Assembly: GCF_910579365.1 (NCBI RefSeq)
Contig: NZ_CAJTUX010000087.1
Span: 1-8,574 of the forward strand
Length of the DNA: 8,574 nt
Source: an uncultured Oscillibacter sp.
GTDB lineage: Bacteria > Bacillota > Clostridia > Oscillospirales > Oscillospiraceae
Direction of reading: 5' to 3'
Of the stretch, positions 1 through 6,178 are shown piece after piece; the first letter of the stretch is position 1; each line of letters opens with the position of its first letter. The notes under the pieces are model-generated. The model was not told where the DNA came from. It did no database searches and was given only the letters and a program-made list of their open reading frames with translations. The translations under genes were made by a program, and so were the position numbers.

Positions 1-86
1 GGCGGCATGCGCGTCAGGAAACTGCCGATACTCTCCAGCCGCCTTGGGCGGCGCTGCCGGAGGGGGAGGGCCTGTCCCCTCTTTCC
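1..86. other. Left-edge region downstream of yidD, no gene supported
   Basis: This stretch lies downstream of yidD on the minus strand. In the conserved cluster the next gene would be yidC, the membrane protein insertase, but no convincing YidC start or ribosome binding site is visible before the edge. It contains a short GC hairpin (GCCGCC/GGCGGC near positions 40-54) without a U-tract. The minus strand stays open after the yidD stop, but the residues are low-complexity Pro/Ala and look non-coding. Confidence 0.4.
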
Positions 87-296
87 CTACGGCACGGGGT
101 CATATCCCCCTTTATGAAAGGGGTTGCATCGGAGAATCCGCTTGAACGCCAGCCAGCTCCCCCGCGCCGCCCCGTATTTCTCCAGGGCCTCCACGGCGTA
201 CTGGGAACAGGTGGGGATGTAGTTGCAACACCGGGGACGGCAGGGGGAGATGTTGCGCTGGTAAAACCGCACCAGGGCGATCAAAACCCGCTTCAT
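87..296 (-). CDS. yidD: Membrane protein insertion efficiency factor YidD
   Basis: A 69-residue protein of the YidD (DUF37/UPF0161) family, a small membrane-associated protein thought to help the YidC insertase place proteins in the inner membrane. The family signature is clear: RFYQRNISP near the start, then the cysteine-rich CRPRCCNYIPTCSQYA segment, the AFKRILRCNPF motif and the ending GGYDPVP. Length matches the family. I chose ATG at 294-296 because it starts the conserved MKRVLIALVRFYQ segment. This ATG overlaps the rnpA stop in an ATGA arrangement (293-296), so translation is probably coupled to rnpA. The minus frame is open further upstream to 545, but that part is antisense-frame noise inside rnpA. 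Confidence 0.95.
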   Translation of the reverse strand: MKRVLIALVRFYQRNISPCRPRCCNYIPTCSQYAVEALEKYGAARGSWLAFKRILRCNPFHKGGYDPVP

Positions 297-637
297 GGCT
301 TGTCCCCCAGCAGATTCAGCTTCCGGCAGAGGCGCAGGAAGGTCTCGTTCAGCTCCTTCCAGGGGGCGGTCAGCGTCCGGCCCCGGGCCACCAGAATGAT
401 GTCCCACCCCGAACGGAGCCGGGGACTGTTCAGCCGGTACACCTCCCGCAGGCGGCGGCGGGCCCGGTTCCGCTTCACGGCGTTTCCCAGCTTCACGGAG
501 ACGGTGACCCCCAGCCGGTTGTGCCCCAGGCGGTTTTTCCGGCAATAGAGCACCATGCCGCCTCCCACCGCCGACGCGCCCTTCTGGTACAGGCGGCGGA
601 ATTCATAATTCTGTTTCAGCGTCACCGCCGCTTTCAT
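293..637 (-). CDS. rnpA: Ribonuclease P protein component
   Basis: Encodes the 114-residue basic protein subunit of RNase P, which binds the catalytic RNA and helps mature the 5' ends of tRNAs. Visible family features are the N-terminal LKQNYEFRRLYQKG segment (aromatic core binding the pre-tRNA leader) and the RNR signature KRNRARRRLRE in the middle. The start ATG at 635-637 begins MKAAVTLKQ and follows a good Shine-Dalgarno (GGGAGGAAG on the minus strand, about 7 nt away). An upstream in-frame ATG (683-685) would add 16 unconserved residues and lacks support. It lies 105 bp downstream of rpmH and overlaps yidD by 4 nt, in the conserved rpmH-rnpA-yidD order, probably one transcript. Confidence 0.96.
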   Translation of the reverse strand: MKAAVTLKQNYEFRRLYQKGASAVGGGMVLYCRKNRLGHNRLGVTVSVKLGNAVKRNRARRRLREVYRLNSPRLRSGWDIILVARGRTLTAPWKELNETFLRLCRKLNLLGDKP

Positions 638-742
638 TCGTCTTCCTCCCAGCCGGAGAACCAGCACAAGGGACGGAGGAATCAAAAGAATTCCAGCCGC
701 CCCTGTCAGGACCCGTGTTCAAGTGTCTCCTCTGCTCGCCGC

Positions 743-883
743 TCAATAGGAGAGACGGGCGCGGCCTTTGGCGCGGCGGCGGGCCAGGACCTTGCGGCCG
801 TTGGCAGTAGCCATGCGCTTGCGGAAGCCGTGGACCTTCTGACCGTGCAGTTTCTTGGGCTGATAGGTACGTTTAGTCGCCAT
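743..883 (-). CDS. rpmH: 50S ribosomal protein L34
   Basis: A 46-residue, highly basic protein. It contains the L34 core KRTYQPKK near the start, then KVHGFRKRMATANGRKVL and a basic tail RRRAKGRARLSY, which makes it unmistakable. L34 is a structural protein of the large ribosomal subunit. It carries two extra residues (Ala-Thr) after Met compared with the common MKRTYQP form. The ATG at 881-883 follows ACAGGAGGTG, a near-perfect ribosome binding site at 891-900 on the plus-strand numbering. The frame stays open upstream to 1078, but those residues are not L34-like and the strong RBS fixes the start. It is the first gene of the minus-strand cluster and has a consensus promoter about 125 nt upstream. 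Confidence 0.97.
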   Translation of the reverse strand: MATKRTYQPKKLHGQKVHGFRKRMATANGRKVLARRRAKGRARLSY

Positions 884-1017
884 GATGAGACACCTCCTGT
901 CCATATTCCGTCCGCTCCGAAGGAACCTCCGGGGCGGCGCTTTCCCAACACCGCCCGGCCCCGGCGGGGCGGACGGCGCGGCAGACATAATTCCAGCGCC
1001 GATTCGACGCATGGGAT

Positions 1018-1047
1018 AGTATACCATAATTCTATAAAGAGTGTCAA
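1018..1047 (-). promoter_or_regulatory. Consensus sigma-A promoter of the rpmH-rnpA-yidD cluster
   Basis: Read on the minus strand: -35 TTGACA (1042-1047), an 18-nt spacer, and -10 TATACT (1018-1023). The start of transcription should fall near 1010, giving a 5' leader of about 125 nt before the rpmH ATG at 883. The DNA just upstream is A/T-rich (T7 run) and contains two adjacent copies of GTTGAGGAA (1062-1079), which may help promoter strength. Strong promoters are expected for ribosomal protein genes. Confidence 0.85.
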
Positions 1048-1079
1048 CAAAAAAATATTCCTTCCTCAACTTCCTCAAC

Positions 1080-1249
1080 TTGTGCTGGAATGATTGGAAG
1101 TTGCGGACGGAACTTATTGGAGAAGCTATGCCGGGGGAAAGGTCTCGTTGGGTTCCTTAGGTTCCGATATGGAGGAATATCCGTATTACTTATGATCCGC
1201 GCAGCCGGCGGCGGGGGAGCATTCCGCTCTCTCCGGCGGGGCGTGCCTA
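1080..1249. other. Intergenic space between divergent rpmH and pcrA
   Basis: Together with the flanking promoters this forms a 437-bp gap (884-1320) between divergent genes. I looked for TTATNCACA-type DnaA boxes on both strands and saw none, so I do not call an origin here. The minus-strand rpmH leader (884-1010) and the two promoters explain both ends; the middle shows no clear ORF or RNA signature. Confidence 0.5.
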
Positions 1250-1278
1250 TTGACCCCGGGGGAATTTTGTCCTAAAAT
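1250..1278 (+). promoter_or_regulatory. Probable sigma-A promoter of pcrA
   Basis: TTGACC (1250-1255), a 17-nt spacer, then TAAAAT (1273-1278). Each hexamer has one mismatch to consensus. Transcription would begin near 1285, about 36 nt before the ATG at 1321, with an AAAGGA ribosome binding site around 1303-1308 in between. Confidence 0.7.
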
Positions 1279-1320
1279 AAGCGGGAGCGTGAAAAAACGA
1301 AAAAAGGAAACGGATGCACT

Positions 1321-3783
1321 ATGAACGATTTTACTCAGCGCTACCTCGCCGCCCGCCGCAGCGTCATCGCCGGGGACCTCCGGCGGCTGAACCCCATGCA
1401 GCGCCAGGCCGCCATGACCACCGAGGGGCCCCTCCTCCTCCTGGCCGGGGCCGGCAGCGGCAAGACCACCGTTCTCATTCAGCGGGTGTACAACCTCCTG
1501 ACCTACGGCCGGGGCAGCGACTCCTCCTTCGTCCCCGGGGACGCCACGGAGGACGACCTGGACTTTCTGGAGCGCTTCCCCGAACAGCCCACTCCCCAGG
1601 AGGCGGACCGGGCCCAGCGGCTGTGCGCCGTGGATGTGCCCCGTCCCTGGGAGATCATCGCCATCACCTTCACCAACAAGGCCGCGGGGGAGCTGAAGGA
1701 CCGCCTGGCCGCCCGGCTGGGCCCCCAGGCAAACGACATCTGGGCCTCCACCTTCCACTCCGCCTGCGTCCGCATCCTCCGGCGGGACATCGACCGCCTG
1801 GGCTTTCAGAAGGATTTCACCATCTACGACACTGACGATTCCCGCCGGGTGGTGAAGGACCTTTTGAAAGAGCTGAACCTGGACGACAAAACCTTCCCGC
1901 CCAAGAACGTCCTCTCCGTCATCAGCGCCGCCAAGGACCAGTACCAGAGTCCGGAGGACTTTTCCAAAAAGCACAGCGCCGAGAGCGACTGGCGTCTCAG
2001 CCGCATCGCGAAGATTTACGCCGCCTATCAGAAGAAGCTGGCCTCCGCCAACGCCCTGGACTTTGACGACATTATTTACCACACGGTCACTCTCCTCCGG
2101 CAGGAGCCCGAGGTGCTGGACTACTACCAGCAGAAGTTCCGCTATGTGCTGGTGGACGAGTACCAGGACACGAACCACCTCCAGTATCTCCTTACCAGCC
2201 TCCTGGCCGGGGGGCGGAAAAACCTCTGCGTGGTGGGGGACGACGACCAGTCCATTTACCGCTTCCGGGGGGCCAATATTGAGAACATTCTGAACTTCGA
2301 GCGGCAGTATGAGAACGCCCGGGTCATCCGGCTGGAGCAGAACTACCGCTCCACCCAGAACATCCTGGACGCGGCCAACGCCGTCATCCGCAACAACACG
2401 GGCCGCAAGGGCAAGACCCTCTGGACCGACAACGGCGGGGGCGAGAAGGTCTCGGTCCGCACCACTCTGAACGAGAGCGACGAGGCCGCCTTTGTGGTGG
2501 GGGAGATTCTCGCGGCGGTGGAGGGCGGAGCCTCCTTCCGGGACGCCGCCGTGCTCTACCGCATGAACGCCCAGTCCAACGCCCTGGAGTACGCCATGAA
2601 GCGCAGCGGCGTGCCCTATAAAATGGTGGGGGGCATGAAGTTCTTCGACCGGGCGGAGGTGAAGGACATGCTGGCCTACCTCTGCGTGCTGAACAATCCC
2701 CTGGACGACCTGCGCCTGCGGCGGATCGTCAACACCCCCGCCCGGGGCATCGGCGCCACTACCATGGACCATGTGGCGGACCTGGCGGCGGCGCAGGGGG
2801 CCTCTCTCTACGAGATCATCCGCAACGCGGACCTCTTCCCGGAGCTGAAAAGCGCGGCGAAGAAGCTGCTCCAGTTTGCGGACCTCATCGACGGCCTGCG
2901 TAAGGCCGGCGGAACCCTGGCCCTGCCGGAGTTCTACGACGCAGTGTGCCAGCAGACGGGCTACACCCAGGCCCTGAAGGACAAGAACGACATGGAGAGC
3001 CGGGGCCGGCTGGAAAACGTGCAGGAGCTCAAGTCCAACATCCTGGGCTTTCTGGACCGCCAGCCGGAAGACGCCACCCTCTCCGGCTTCCTCAACGAGA
3101 TCGCTCTGTACACGGACCTGGACGCCCTGGAGAAGAGCGACGACTGCGTCACCATGATGACCATCCACGCCGCCAAGGGACTGGAGTTCCCCCTGGTCTA
3201 CGTGGTGGGCCTGGAGGAGGGCATCTTCCCCGGCAGCTCCGCCCAGTTTGAAGAGGCGGAGCTGGAGGAGGAGCGGCGGCTGTGCTACGTGGCCATGACC
3301 CGGGCCAAGCAGCGGCTGACTCTGACCTGCGCCCGGCAGAGGATGCTGTACGGCAGGACCTCTTCCAACCGCCTCTCCCGGTTCCTGGAGGAGATTCCGG
3401 AGGAGAACCTGTGCTGGGAGGGCAGGAATCTCCAGCCCGGCGGCAGCTTCGGCTCCGCTTACGGAAGCGGCTCTTACGGCGGCGGGACCCTTGGCGGCGG
3501 AAGCGCCGGGGGCGGCGCCCAGCGGAGCGCCCCGGTGTATGCCCGTCCGGCCCGCCCCTCCTATCAGGAGGCCCGGCGCACCGCGGTCAGCCAGACCGCC
3601 GCCCCCGCCATCGCCCTGGAGCCGGGGGACCGGATTGAGCACGGCGTCTTCGGGGCGGGGACAGTGCTGTCCATTCAGCCCATGGGGGGAGACGCCCTGG
3701 TCCAGGTGGATTTCGCGGGCACGGGGAAAAAGAAGCTGATGCTGAAGGCGGCGGCCAAGCACCTGAAAAAATTGGATACATAA
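1321..3783 (+). CDS. pcrA: ATP-dependent DNA helicase, PcrA/UvrD family
   Basis: An 820-residue superfamily 1A 3'-5' DNA helicase, the Firmicute repair and replication-conflict helicase. Motifs in order: Q motif LNPMQRQA (23-30), Walker A GAGSGKT (43-49), Ia ITFTNKAA (115-122), Walker B DEYQD (279-283), III GDDDQSIYRFRGA (306-318), IV RLEQNYRST (337-345), V TIHAAKGLEFP (614-624) and VI YVAMTRAK (656-663). The C-terminus has the Tudor-like RNA-polymerase-binding module (GDRIEHGVFGAGTV, about 769-782), typical of PcrA, joined by a Gly/Ser-rich linker (about 707-732). The protein is longer than the usual 720-750 residues. Most of the excess is roughly 40 acidic residues between Walker A and motif Ia, plus the linker. 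Start: first ATG with an AAAGGA site 12-13 nt upstream, directly preceding conserved sequence. The minus strand is also open across most of this gene, but that is a GC-driven mirror. Confidence 0.96.
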   Translation: MNDFTQRYLAARRSVIAGDLRRLNPMQRQAAMTTEGPLLLLAGAGSGKTTVLIQRVYNLLTYGRGSDSSFVPGDATEDDLDFLERFPEQPTPQEADRAQRLCAVDVPRPWEIIAITFTNKAAGELKDRLAARLGPQANDIWASTFHSACVRILRRDIDRLGFQKDFTIYDTDDSRRVVKDLLKELNLDDKTFPPKNVLSVISAAKDQYQSPEDFSKKHSAESDWRLSRIAKIYAAYQKKLASANALDFDDIIYHTVTLLRQEPEVLDYYQQKFRYVLVDEYQDTNHLQYLLTSLLAGGRKNLCVVGDDDQSIYRFRGANIENILNFERQYENARVIRLEQNYRSTQNILDAANAVIRNNTGRKGKTLWTDNGGGEKVSVRTTLNESDEAAFVVGEILAAVEGGASFRDAAVLYRMNAQSNALEYAMKRSGVPYKMVGGMKFFDRAEVKDMLAYLCVLNNPLDDLRLRRIVNTPARGIGATTMDHVADLAAAQGASLYEIIRNADLFPELKSAAKKLLQFADLIDGLRKAGGTLALPEFYDAVCQQTGYTQALKDKNDMESRGRLENVQELKSNILGFLDRQPEDATLSGFLNEIALYTDLDALEKSDDCVTMMTIHAAKGLEFPLVYVVGLEEGIFPGSSAQFEEAELEEERRLCYVAMTRAKQRLTLTCARQRMLYGRTSSNRLSRFLEEIPEENLCWEGRNLQPGGSFGSAYGSGSYGGGTLGGGSAGGGAQRSAPVYARPARPSYQEARRTAVSQTAAPAIALEPGDRIEHGVFGAGTVLSIQPMGGDALVQVDFAGTGKKKLMLKAAAKHLKKLDT

Positions 3784-3809
3784 GCGGAACGCCGGAGGTT
3801 GAAGAAAAA

Positions 3810-3831
3810 GGGCGGACCCACAGGTCCGCCC
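3810..3831 (-). terminator. Intrinsic terminator read on the minus strand
   Basis: A perfect 9-bp GC-rich stem (GGGCGGACC/GGTCCGCCC) with a 4-nt loop. On the minus strand it is followed directly by TTTTTCTTC (3801-3809), a proper U-tract. It would stop minus-strand transcripts coming from the cysteine-rich gene at 4057-4329 before they run into pcrA. On the plus strand there is no U-tract. Confidence 0.75.
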
Positions 3832-3863
3832 CAGGCTGCCGAAAACGTATTTTCGCCAGCCTG
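3832..3863. repeat. Inverted repeat hairpin with one mismatch
   Basis: CAGGCTG-C-CGAAAA, loop CGTA, then TTTTCG-C-CAGCCTG: 13 paired bases with one C/C mismatch. It begins right after the terminator hairpin at 3810-3831. No U-tract follows on either strand, so it is not a simple terminator. It may be part of a structured RNA or a dispersed palindromic repeat. Confidence 0.65.
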
Positions 3864-3866
3864 CGC

Positions 3867-3892
3867 AAGTTTTTCAAAACTTTGAAAAACTT
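3867..3892. repeat. AT-rich perfect inverted repeat
   Basis: Two 12-nt arms (AAGTTTTTCAAA and TTTGAAAAACTT) separated by only AC, a perfect palindrome that can form a cruciform or hairpin. It is strikingly AT-rich in a GC-rich genome and lies 3 nt after the previous hairpin. Possible roles are a repeat-element end or a protein-binding palindrome; the sequence does not decide. Confidence 0.65.
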
Positions 3893-3903
3893 CTGATTAA
3901 AAA

Positions 3904-3932
3904 CGAAAGGAACCCCTCCTGGGTTCCTCTCG
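3904..3932. repeat. Hairpin AGGAACCC/GGGTTCCT
   Basis: An 8-bp perfect stem (3908-3915 with 3921-3928) around loop CTCCT, extended by a further 3 bp (CGA/TCG) past one mismatch. The downstream plus-strand sequence is pyrimidine-rich but not a U-run. Confidence 0.6.
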
Positions 3933-3983
3933 TAACTCTCTTCCTTCCCGTTGCGTCAATCTTCTGCGTTTTTTGACACGCTG

Positions 3984-4009
3984 AGGGCGTCCCATACGGG
4001 ACGCCCTTT
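3984..4009 (+). terminator. GC-rich hairpin, weak plus-strand terminator
   Basis: A perfect 10-bp stem AGGGCGTCCC/AGGGCGTCCC-complement (3984-3993 with 3998-4007), loop ATAC, followed by TTTCCT on the plus strand. The U-tract is short, so it may work weakly or as a first stop before the stronger hairpin 12 nt further on. Confidence 0.5.
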
Positions 4010-4018
4010 CCTGCGGCG

Positions 4019-4057
4019 AAGAGGCCCTCCTTACTTGAAGGAGGGCCTCTTTTTATT
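4019..4057 (+). terminator. Strong intrinsic terminator on the plus strand
   Basis: A 13-14-bp perfect stem (4019-4032 with 4038-4051), loop ACTTG, followed by TTTT-A-TT. It is the best plus-strand terminator after pcrA, although it lies about 235 nt beyond the pcrA stop. Its last bases reach the stop codon of the convergent cysteine-rich gene (4057-4059). Read on the minus strand it has only a poor U-tract, so the hairpin at 3810-3831 is the better stop for the opposing transcript. Confidence 0.75.
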
Positions 4058-4329
4058 CAGCAGCGGCAGCCGCAGCAGGGGATGCGCTTGATGCAGTCCG
4101 CGCTGATCTGGGGCGGGATGCTCATGGTCATGGCGCCGCTGTACTGGATGCAGACGCACTCGCCCGGACGGAAGCAGCTGGCGTCGTTGGTATGGACCAG
4201 CACCTCCTGGCAGCCGCACAGGTCGCAAACCAGCAGGTCACAGCAGTTCACCCGCAGAATACGGGCGTTCATCGTGACGGGCTCCCGGCACTCGGTGCAC
4301 TCATTGCACTCGTTGCAGACAGATTCCAT
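4057..4329 (-). CDS. Small, extremely cysteine-rich protein of unknown function
   Basis: A 90-residue protein with 17 cysteines. The N-terminus is a regular CNECNECTEC array (Cys every third residue, positions 5-14), followed by CC, CDLCGC, CVC and the ending CCGCRC. No signal peptide or membrane segment is visible, so it is probably cytoplasmic. Such spacing suggests metal binding (zinc, copper or an Fe-S cluster) or a disulfide-rich shell protein, but I do not recognise a named family. The ATG at 4327-4329 has an excellent AGGAGG site 8 nt upstream, so the gene is very likely translated. It is convergent with pcrA and sits 52 bp downstream of the ModE-like gene, possibly co-transcribed with it. 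Terminator hairpins lie just beyond its stop. Confidence 0.8.
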   Translation of the reverse strand: MESVCNECNECTECREPVTMNARILRVNCCDLLVCDLCGCQEVLVHTNDASCFRPGECVCIQYSGAMTMSIPPQISADCIKRIPCCGCRC

Positions 4330-4381
4330 AATGAGGACCTCCTATTCCATAAGATGTATTCCATCCTATGCGCAAGGCGGG

Positions 4382-4741
4382 TCAGAGGTCCCGGAAATGC
4401 TCCTCGAACCGCTGGAGGGCGTAAGCGGACACCTCTTCCCGCAGGGCCTGATAGGCGCTCAGCAGGGCCTCCGCCTCCGCCGTCAGGGCCGCGCCGCCGC
4501 CGTGGCGGCCCCCAATGGTGGAGTCCAGCAGCTTGCAGCCCAGGGCCTCCTCGGCGGAGCGGACGATGCGCCACGCCTTGGAATAGGCCATGCCCATGGA
4601 CCCCGCCGCCGCCCGGAGGGAGCATTTCTCCCGCACCTCGGCGAGAAGGGCGGCCACGCCGGGCCCGAAGCGGCGCTGGCCCTCGCCGTCCAGCAGACGG
4701 AGGGTGACGGCGAGGCGAAGGTCATTCTGGCGAATCTTCAT
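4382..4741 (-). CDS. ModE/LysR-type winged helix-turn-helix regulator, single domain
   Basis: A 119-residue protein matching the N-terminal DNA-binding domain of ModE-like regulators. Recognisable parts are FGPGVAALLAEV, then SLRAAAGSMGMAYSKAWRIV (the helix-turn-helix, about 41-60), LGCKLL, the glycine-rich wing GGRHGGG and ALTAEAEALLSAYQAL. ModE proper has additional C-terminal molybdate-binding domains; these are absent. This stand-alone form is common in Clostridia and is often annotated as a LysR-family or winged-helix protein, so its ligand is unknown. The ATG at 4739-4741 follows GGGAGGAG at 7 nt. It overlaps the end of the upstream lipoprotein gene by 20 nt in another frame, which points to translational coupling within one transcript. 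No molybdate transport genes are in the window. Confidence 0.85.
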   Translation of the reverse strand: MKIRQNDLRLAVTLRLLDGEGQRRFGPGVAALLAEVREKCSLRAAAGSMGMAYSKAWRIVRSAEEALGCKLLDSTIGGRHGGGAALTAEAEALLSAYQALREEVSAYALQRFEEHFRDL

Positions 4742-5768
4742 TGGTAAACTCCTCCCGGCTGGTCAAGTTCAGTACGCCGTCCTGCCGCTCCCAGACCTCT
4801 GTGAAGCGAGAAGCGGCGCCGTTGTGGATTTCCAGAACAGGGACCTCCCGGCGGACCAGAACCAGGTCTGTCTCGATGCTCCACTCGGCAGGCCGGGGGC
4901 GGAGAAAGTCCCCTTCCCTGGGGAGCCAGATTTCTCGCGCGCCCTCCCGCTCTATGTCCAGATAGCCGGAATCGGGCTGGAAGTTCCGGACCAGCCGTTC
5001 CACCCGGTGCAAATACAGGCTTCCGTTCCCGTCAGGCCAGTAGTACTCCGTAACCCACTGGGACCCGGCGGAGCCGGATTTATATTCGGCGGTGGTTTCT
5101 CCGGTTTCCGGGTGGGCTTCCGCCCCCTGGAGGATGCAGGCGAACTGGTAGCGCCCCGCCTCCGGGTCCCAGGTCCAGTAGCAATAGGGGATGGTGTTGT
5201 TGCACCGCGAGCCAAACAGGCCGAAGTCCATGTTCCCATCGAAGTTCAGGTCCAGAGCCTCCATGCAGTCTTCCGTGCTCCAGCAGTCGGTGTAGTCGCC
5301 GTCAAACACAGGTTCACTTGCGGCGCCCTCCCGGCTCAGAACGGTTTGAAGAAGCTCCTCCCCGTCCCAGACCTGGACCTCCCGGACGCCATAGCTGTAT
5401 TCGTCAACCCGCCGGCCAATGGCCTCCAGCCGCAACGTTCGCCCGTCCGCCAGGGAGGCGTCTAAAGTCAGGAGGACATGGTCCTCCGCCTCCTCCCGGG
5501 CGGCGGAGCCATTCTCTTCCCCGGAGGAAGTCTCCCCGGCGTTCTCCGGGGACAGGGTTTCCTCCGGGCCGGACTCCGCCGGGAGGTCCTGAGACGGCGG
5601 AACCGGCGTCTTCTCCGCCGGAGCGGCGCAGGACGCGAGCAGGCAGAAAAGGAACAGCATCGTAAAGCAGCGGCCGATCCTGTCAACCGCCTTTCCGCAG
5701 AATTTTACGCACGGGGCGTGTCCGGCTTTTCCAAAAACGCCGCAATGCCGGTGATAGTATACATCCAT
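4722..5768 (-). CDS. Putative lipoprotein with DxNxDGxxD-type loop; start uncertain
   Basis: An open frame of 348 codons. A hydrophobic stretch TMLFLFCLLASC (about 36-47) ends in a lipobox with Cys47 as the likely lipidated residue. It is followed by a Pro/Glu/Ser-rich linker of about 45 residues typical of surface lipoproteins. The folded part contains LDLNFDGNMDFGLFG and WTWDPEAGRYQ, a calcium-loop-like pattern seen in FG-GAP/VCBS-like extracellular repeats. Function is unknown. The start is the problem: ATG at 5766-5768 has a GGGAG 8 nt upstream but gives an oddly long 46-residue leader, while the internal ATG at 5658-5660 gives a leader without positive charge. A frameshift just after GTG 5710-5712 could explain this (see findings). 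The upstream end lies in the degenerate accessory region. The last 20 nt overlap the ModE-like gene. Confidence 0.65.
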   Translation of the reverse strand: MDVYYHRHCGVFGKAGHAPCVKFCGKAVDRIGRCFTMLFLFCLLASCAAPAEKTPVPPSQDLPAESGPEETLSPENAGETSSGEENGSAAREEAEDHVLLTLDASLADGRTLRLEAIGRRVDEYSYGVREVQVWDGEELLQTVLSREGAASEPVFDGDYTDCWSTEDCMEALDLNFDGNMDFGLFGSRCNNTIPYCYWTWDPEAGRYQFACILQGAEAHPETGETTAEYKSGSAGSQWVTEYYWPDGNGSLYLHRVERLVRNFQPDSGYLDIEREGAREIWLPREGDFLRPRPAEWSIETDLVLVRREVPVLEIHNGAASRFTEVWERQDGVLNLTSREEFTNEDSPE

Positions 5769-6112
5769 CTTTTTGTCTCCCGTCTTTCAAGATGCTTCCA
5801 TTCTATCACAATCCCTTTCCCTTGTGTAGATGCTATCTGGAAAATCGCGTCGCTCGTTGCACCGCCTCCGCCACTAAATTTTGGAGAATAGTAAATAAAA
5901 TCGCTTCGCCCATCCCACGGACTTCCTGTAGGCATATCCGCCTCAAACCTTGCCAGCAGCTCCTTGGTGTTTTCCTCCGTGATAGGCTTACCATTGCCTT
6001 CCCGGCAGGCGGTAGAGGCATTGATACGGTCCCTCATCTGCTGGGCGTTTTCGCCGGCTGAGGGAATCGACATCCCAAGGTCCACCAGCAGGTTATACAT
6101 ACATTGGGCCAT
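5705..6112 (-). CDS. Unrecognised 135-residue protein in the accessory scar
   Basis: An open frame with protein-like composition, including ENTKELLARFEADMPTG, SDFIYYSPKFSGGGG and KRWMYTITGIAAFLEK; I do not recognise its family. There is no signal peptide or membrane helix. The ATG at 6110-6112 has GGGAGG only 2 nt upstream, which is too close, and the next in-frame ATG (6098-6100) is about 14 nt away, so the native start may be missing. An out-of-frame ATG in between has the ideal spacing but stops after three codons. Its 3' end overlaps the open frame of the lipoprotein by 64 nt. Upstream reading frames are broken. It is either a small accessory-element gene or the tail of a larger broken gene. 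Confidence 0.5.
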   Translation of the reverse strand: MAQCMYNLLVDLGMSIPSAGENAQQMRDRINASTACREGNGKPITEENTKELLARFEADMPTGSPWDGRSDFIYYSPKFSGGGGATSDAIFQIASTQGKGIVIEWKHLERRETKRWMYTITGIAAFLEKPDTPRA

Positions 6113-6178
6113 ATCCTCCCGGGGAAGGTCCGCCGGACCTGGATGCCCGGCTGGTGCCGTTCAGGATATTATGCCGGT

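Noticed and set aside
521..1093. Plus-strand open frame opposite rnpA and rpmH
   Set aside because: Runs antisense through two certain genes and their promoter; composition not protein-like.
884..1320. Replication origin (oriC) next to rpmH
   Set aside because: No DnaA boxes or AT-rich unwinding repeats were seen; two promoters explain the AT-rich parts.
1186..3762. Very long open frame (858 codons) antisense to pcrA
   Set aside because: It mirrors the GC-rich third codon positions of pcrA, has Val/Leu/Gly/His-rich composition, no family motif and no RBS; pcrA on the other strand has every helicase motif.
4082..4747. Plus-strand open frame of 221 codons across the cysteine-rich and ModE-like genes
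   Set aside because: Antisense to two genes with strong RBSs; no recognisable protein features.
4590..5465. Plus-strand open frame opposite the lipoprotein and regulator genes
   Set aside because: Low-complexity Pro/Val/Gly composition without domains; the minus strand has a lipobox, an HTH domain and proper RBSs.
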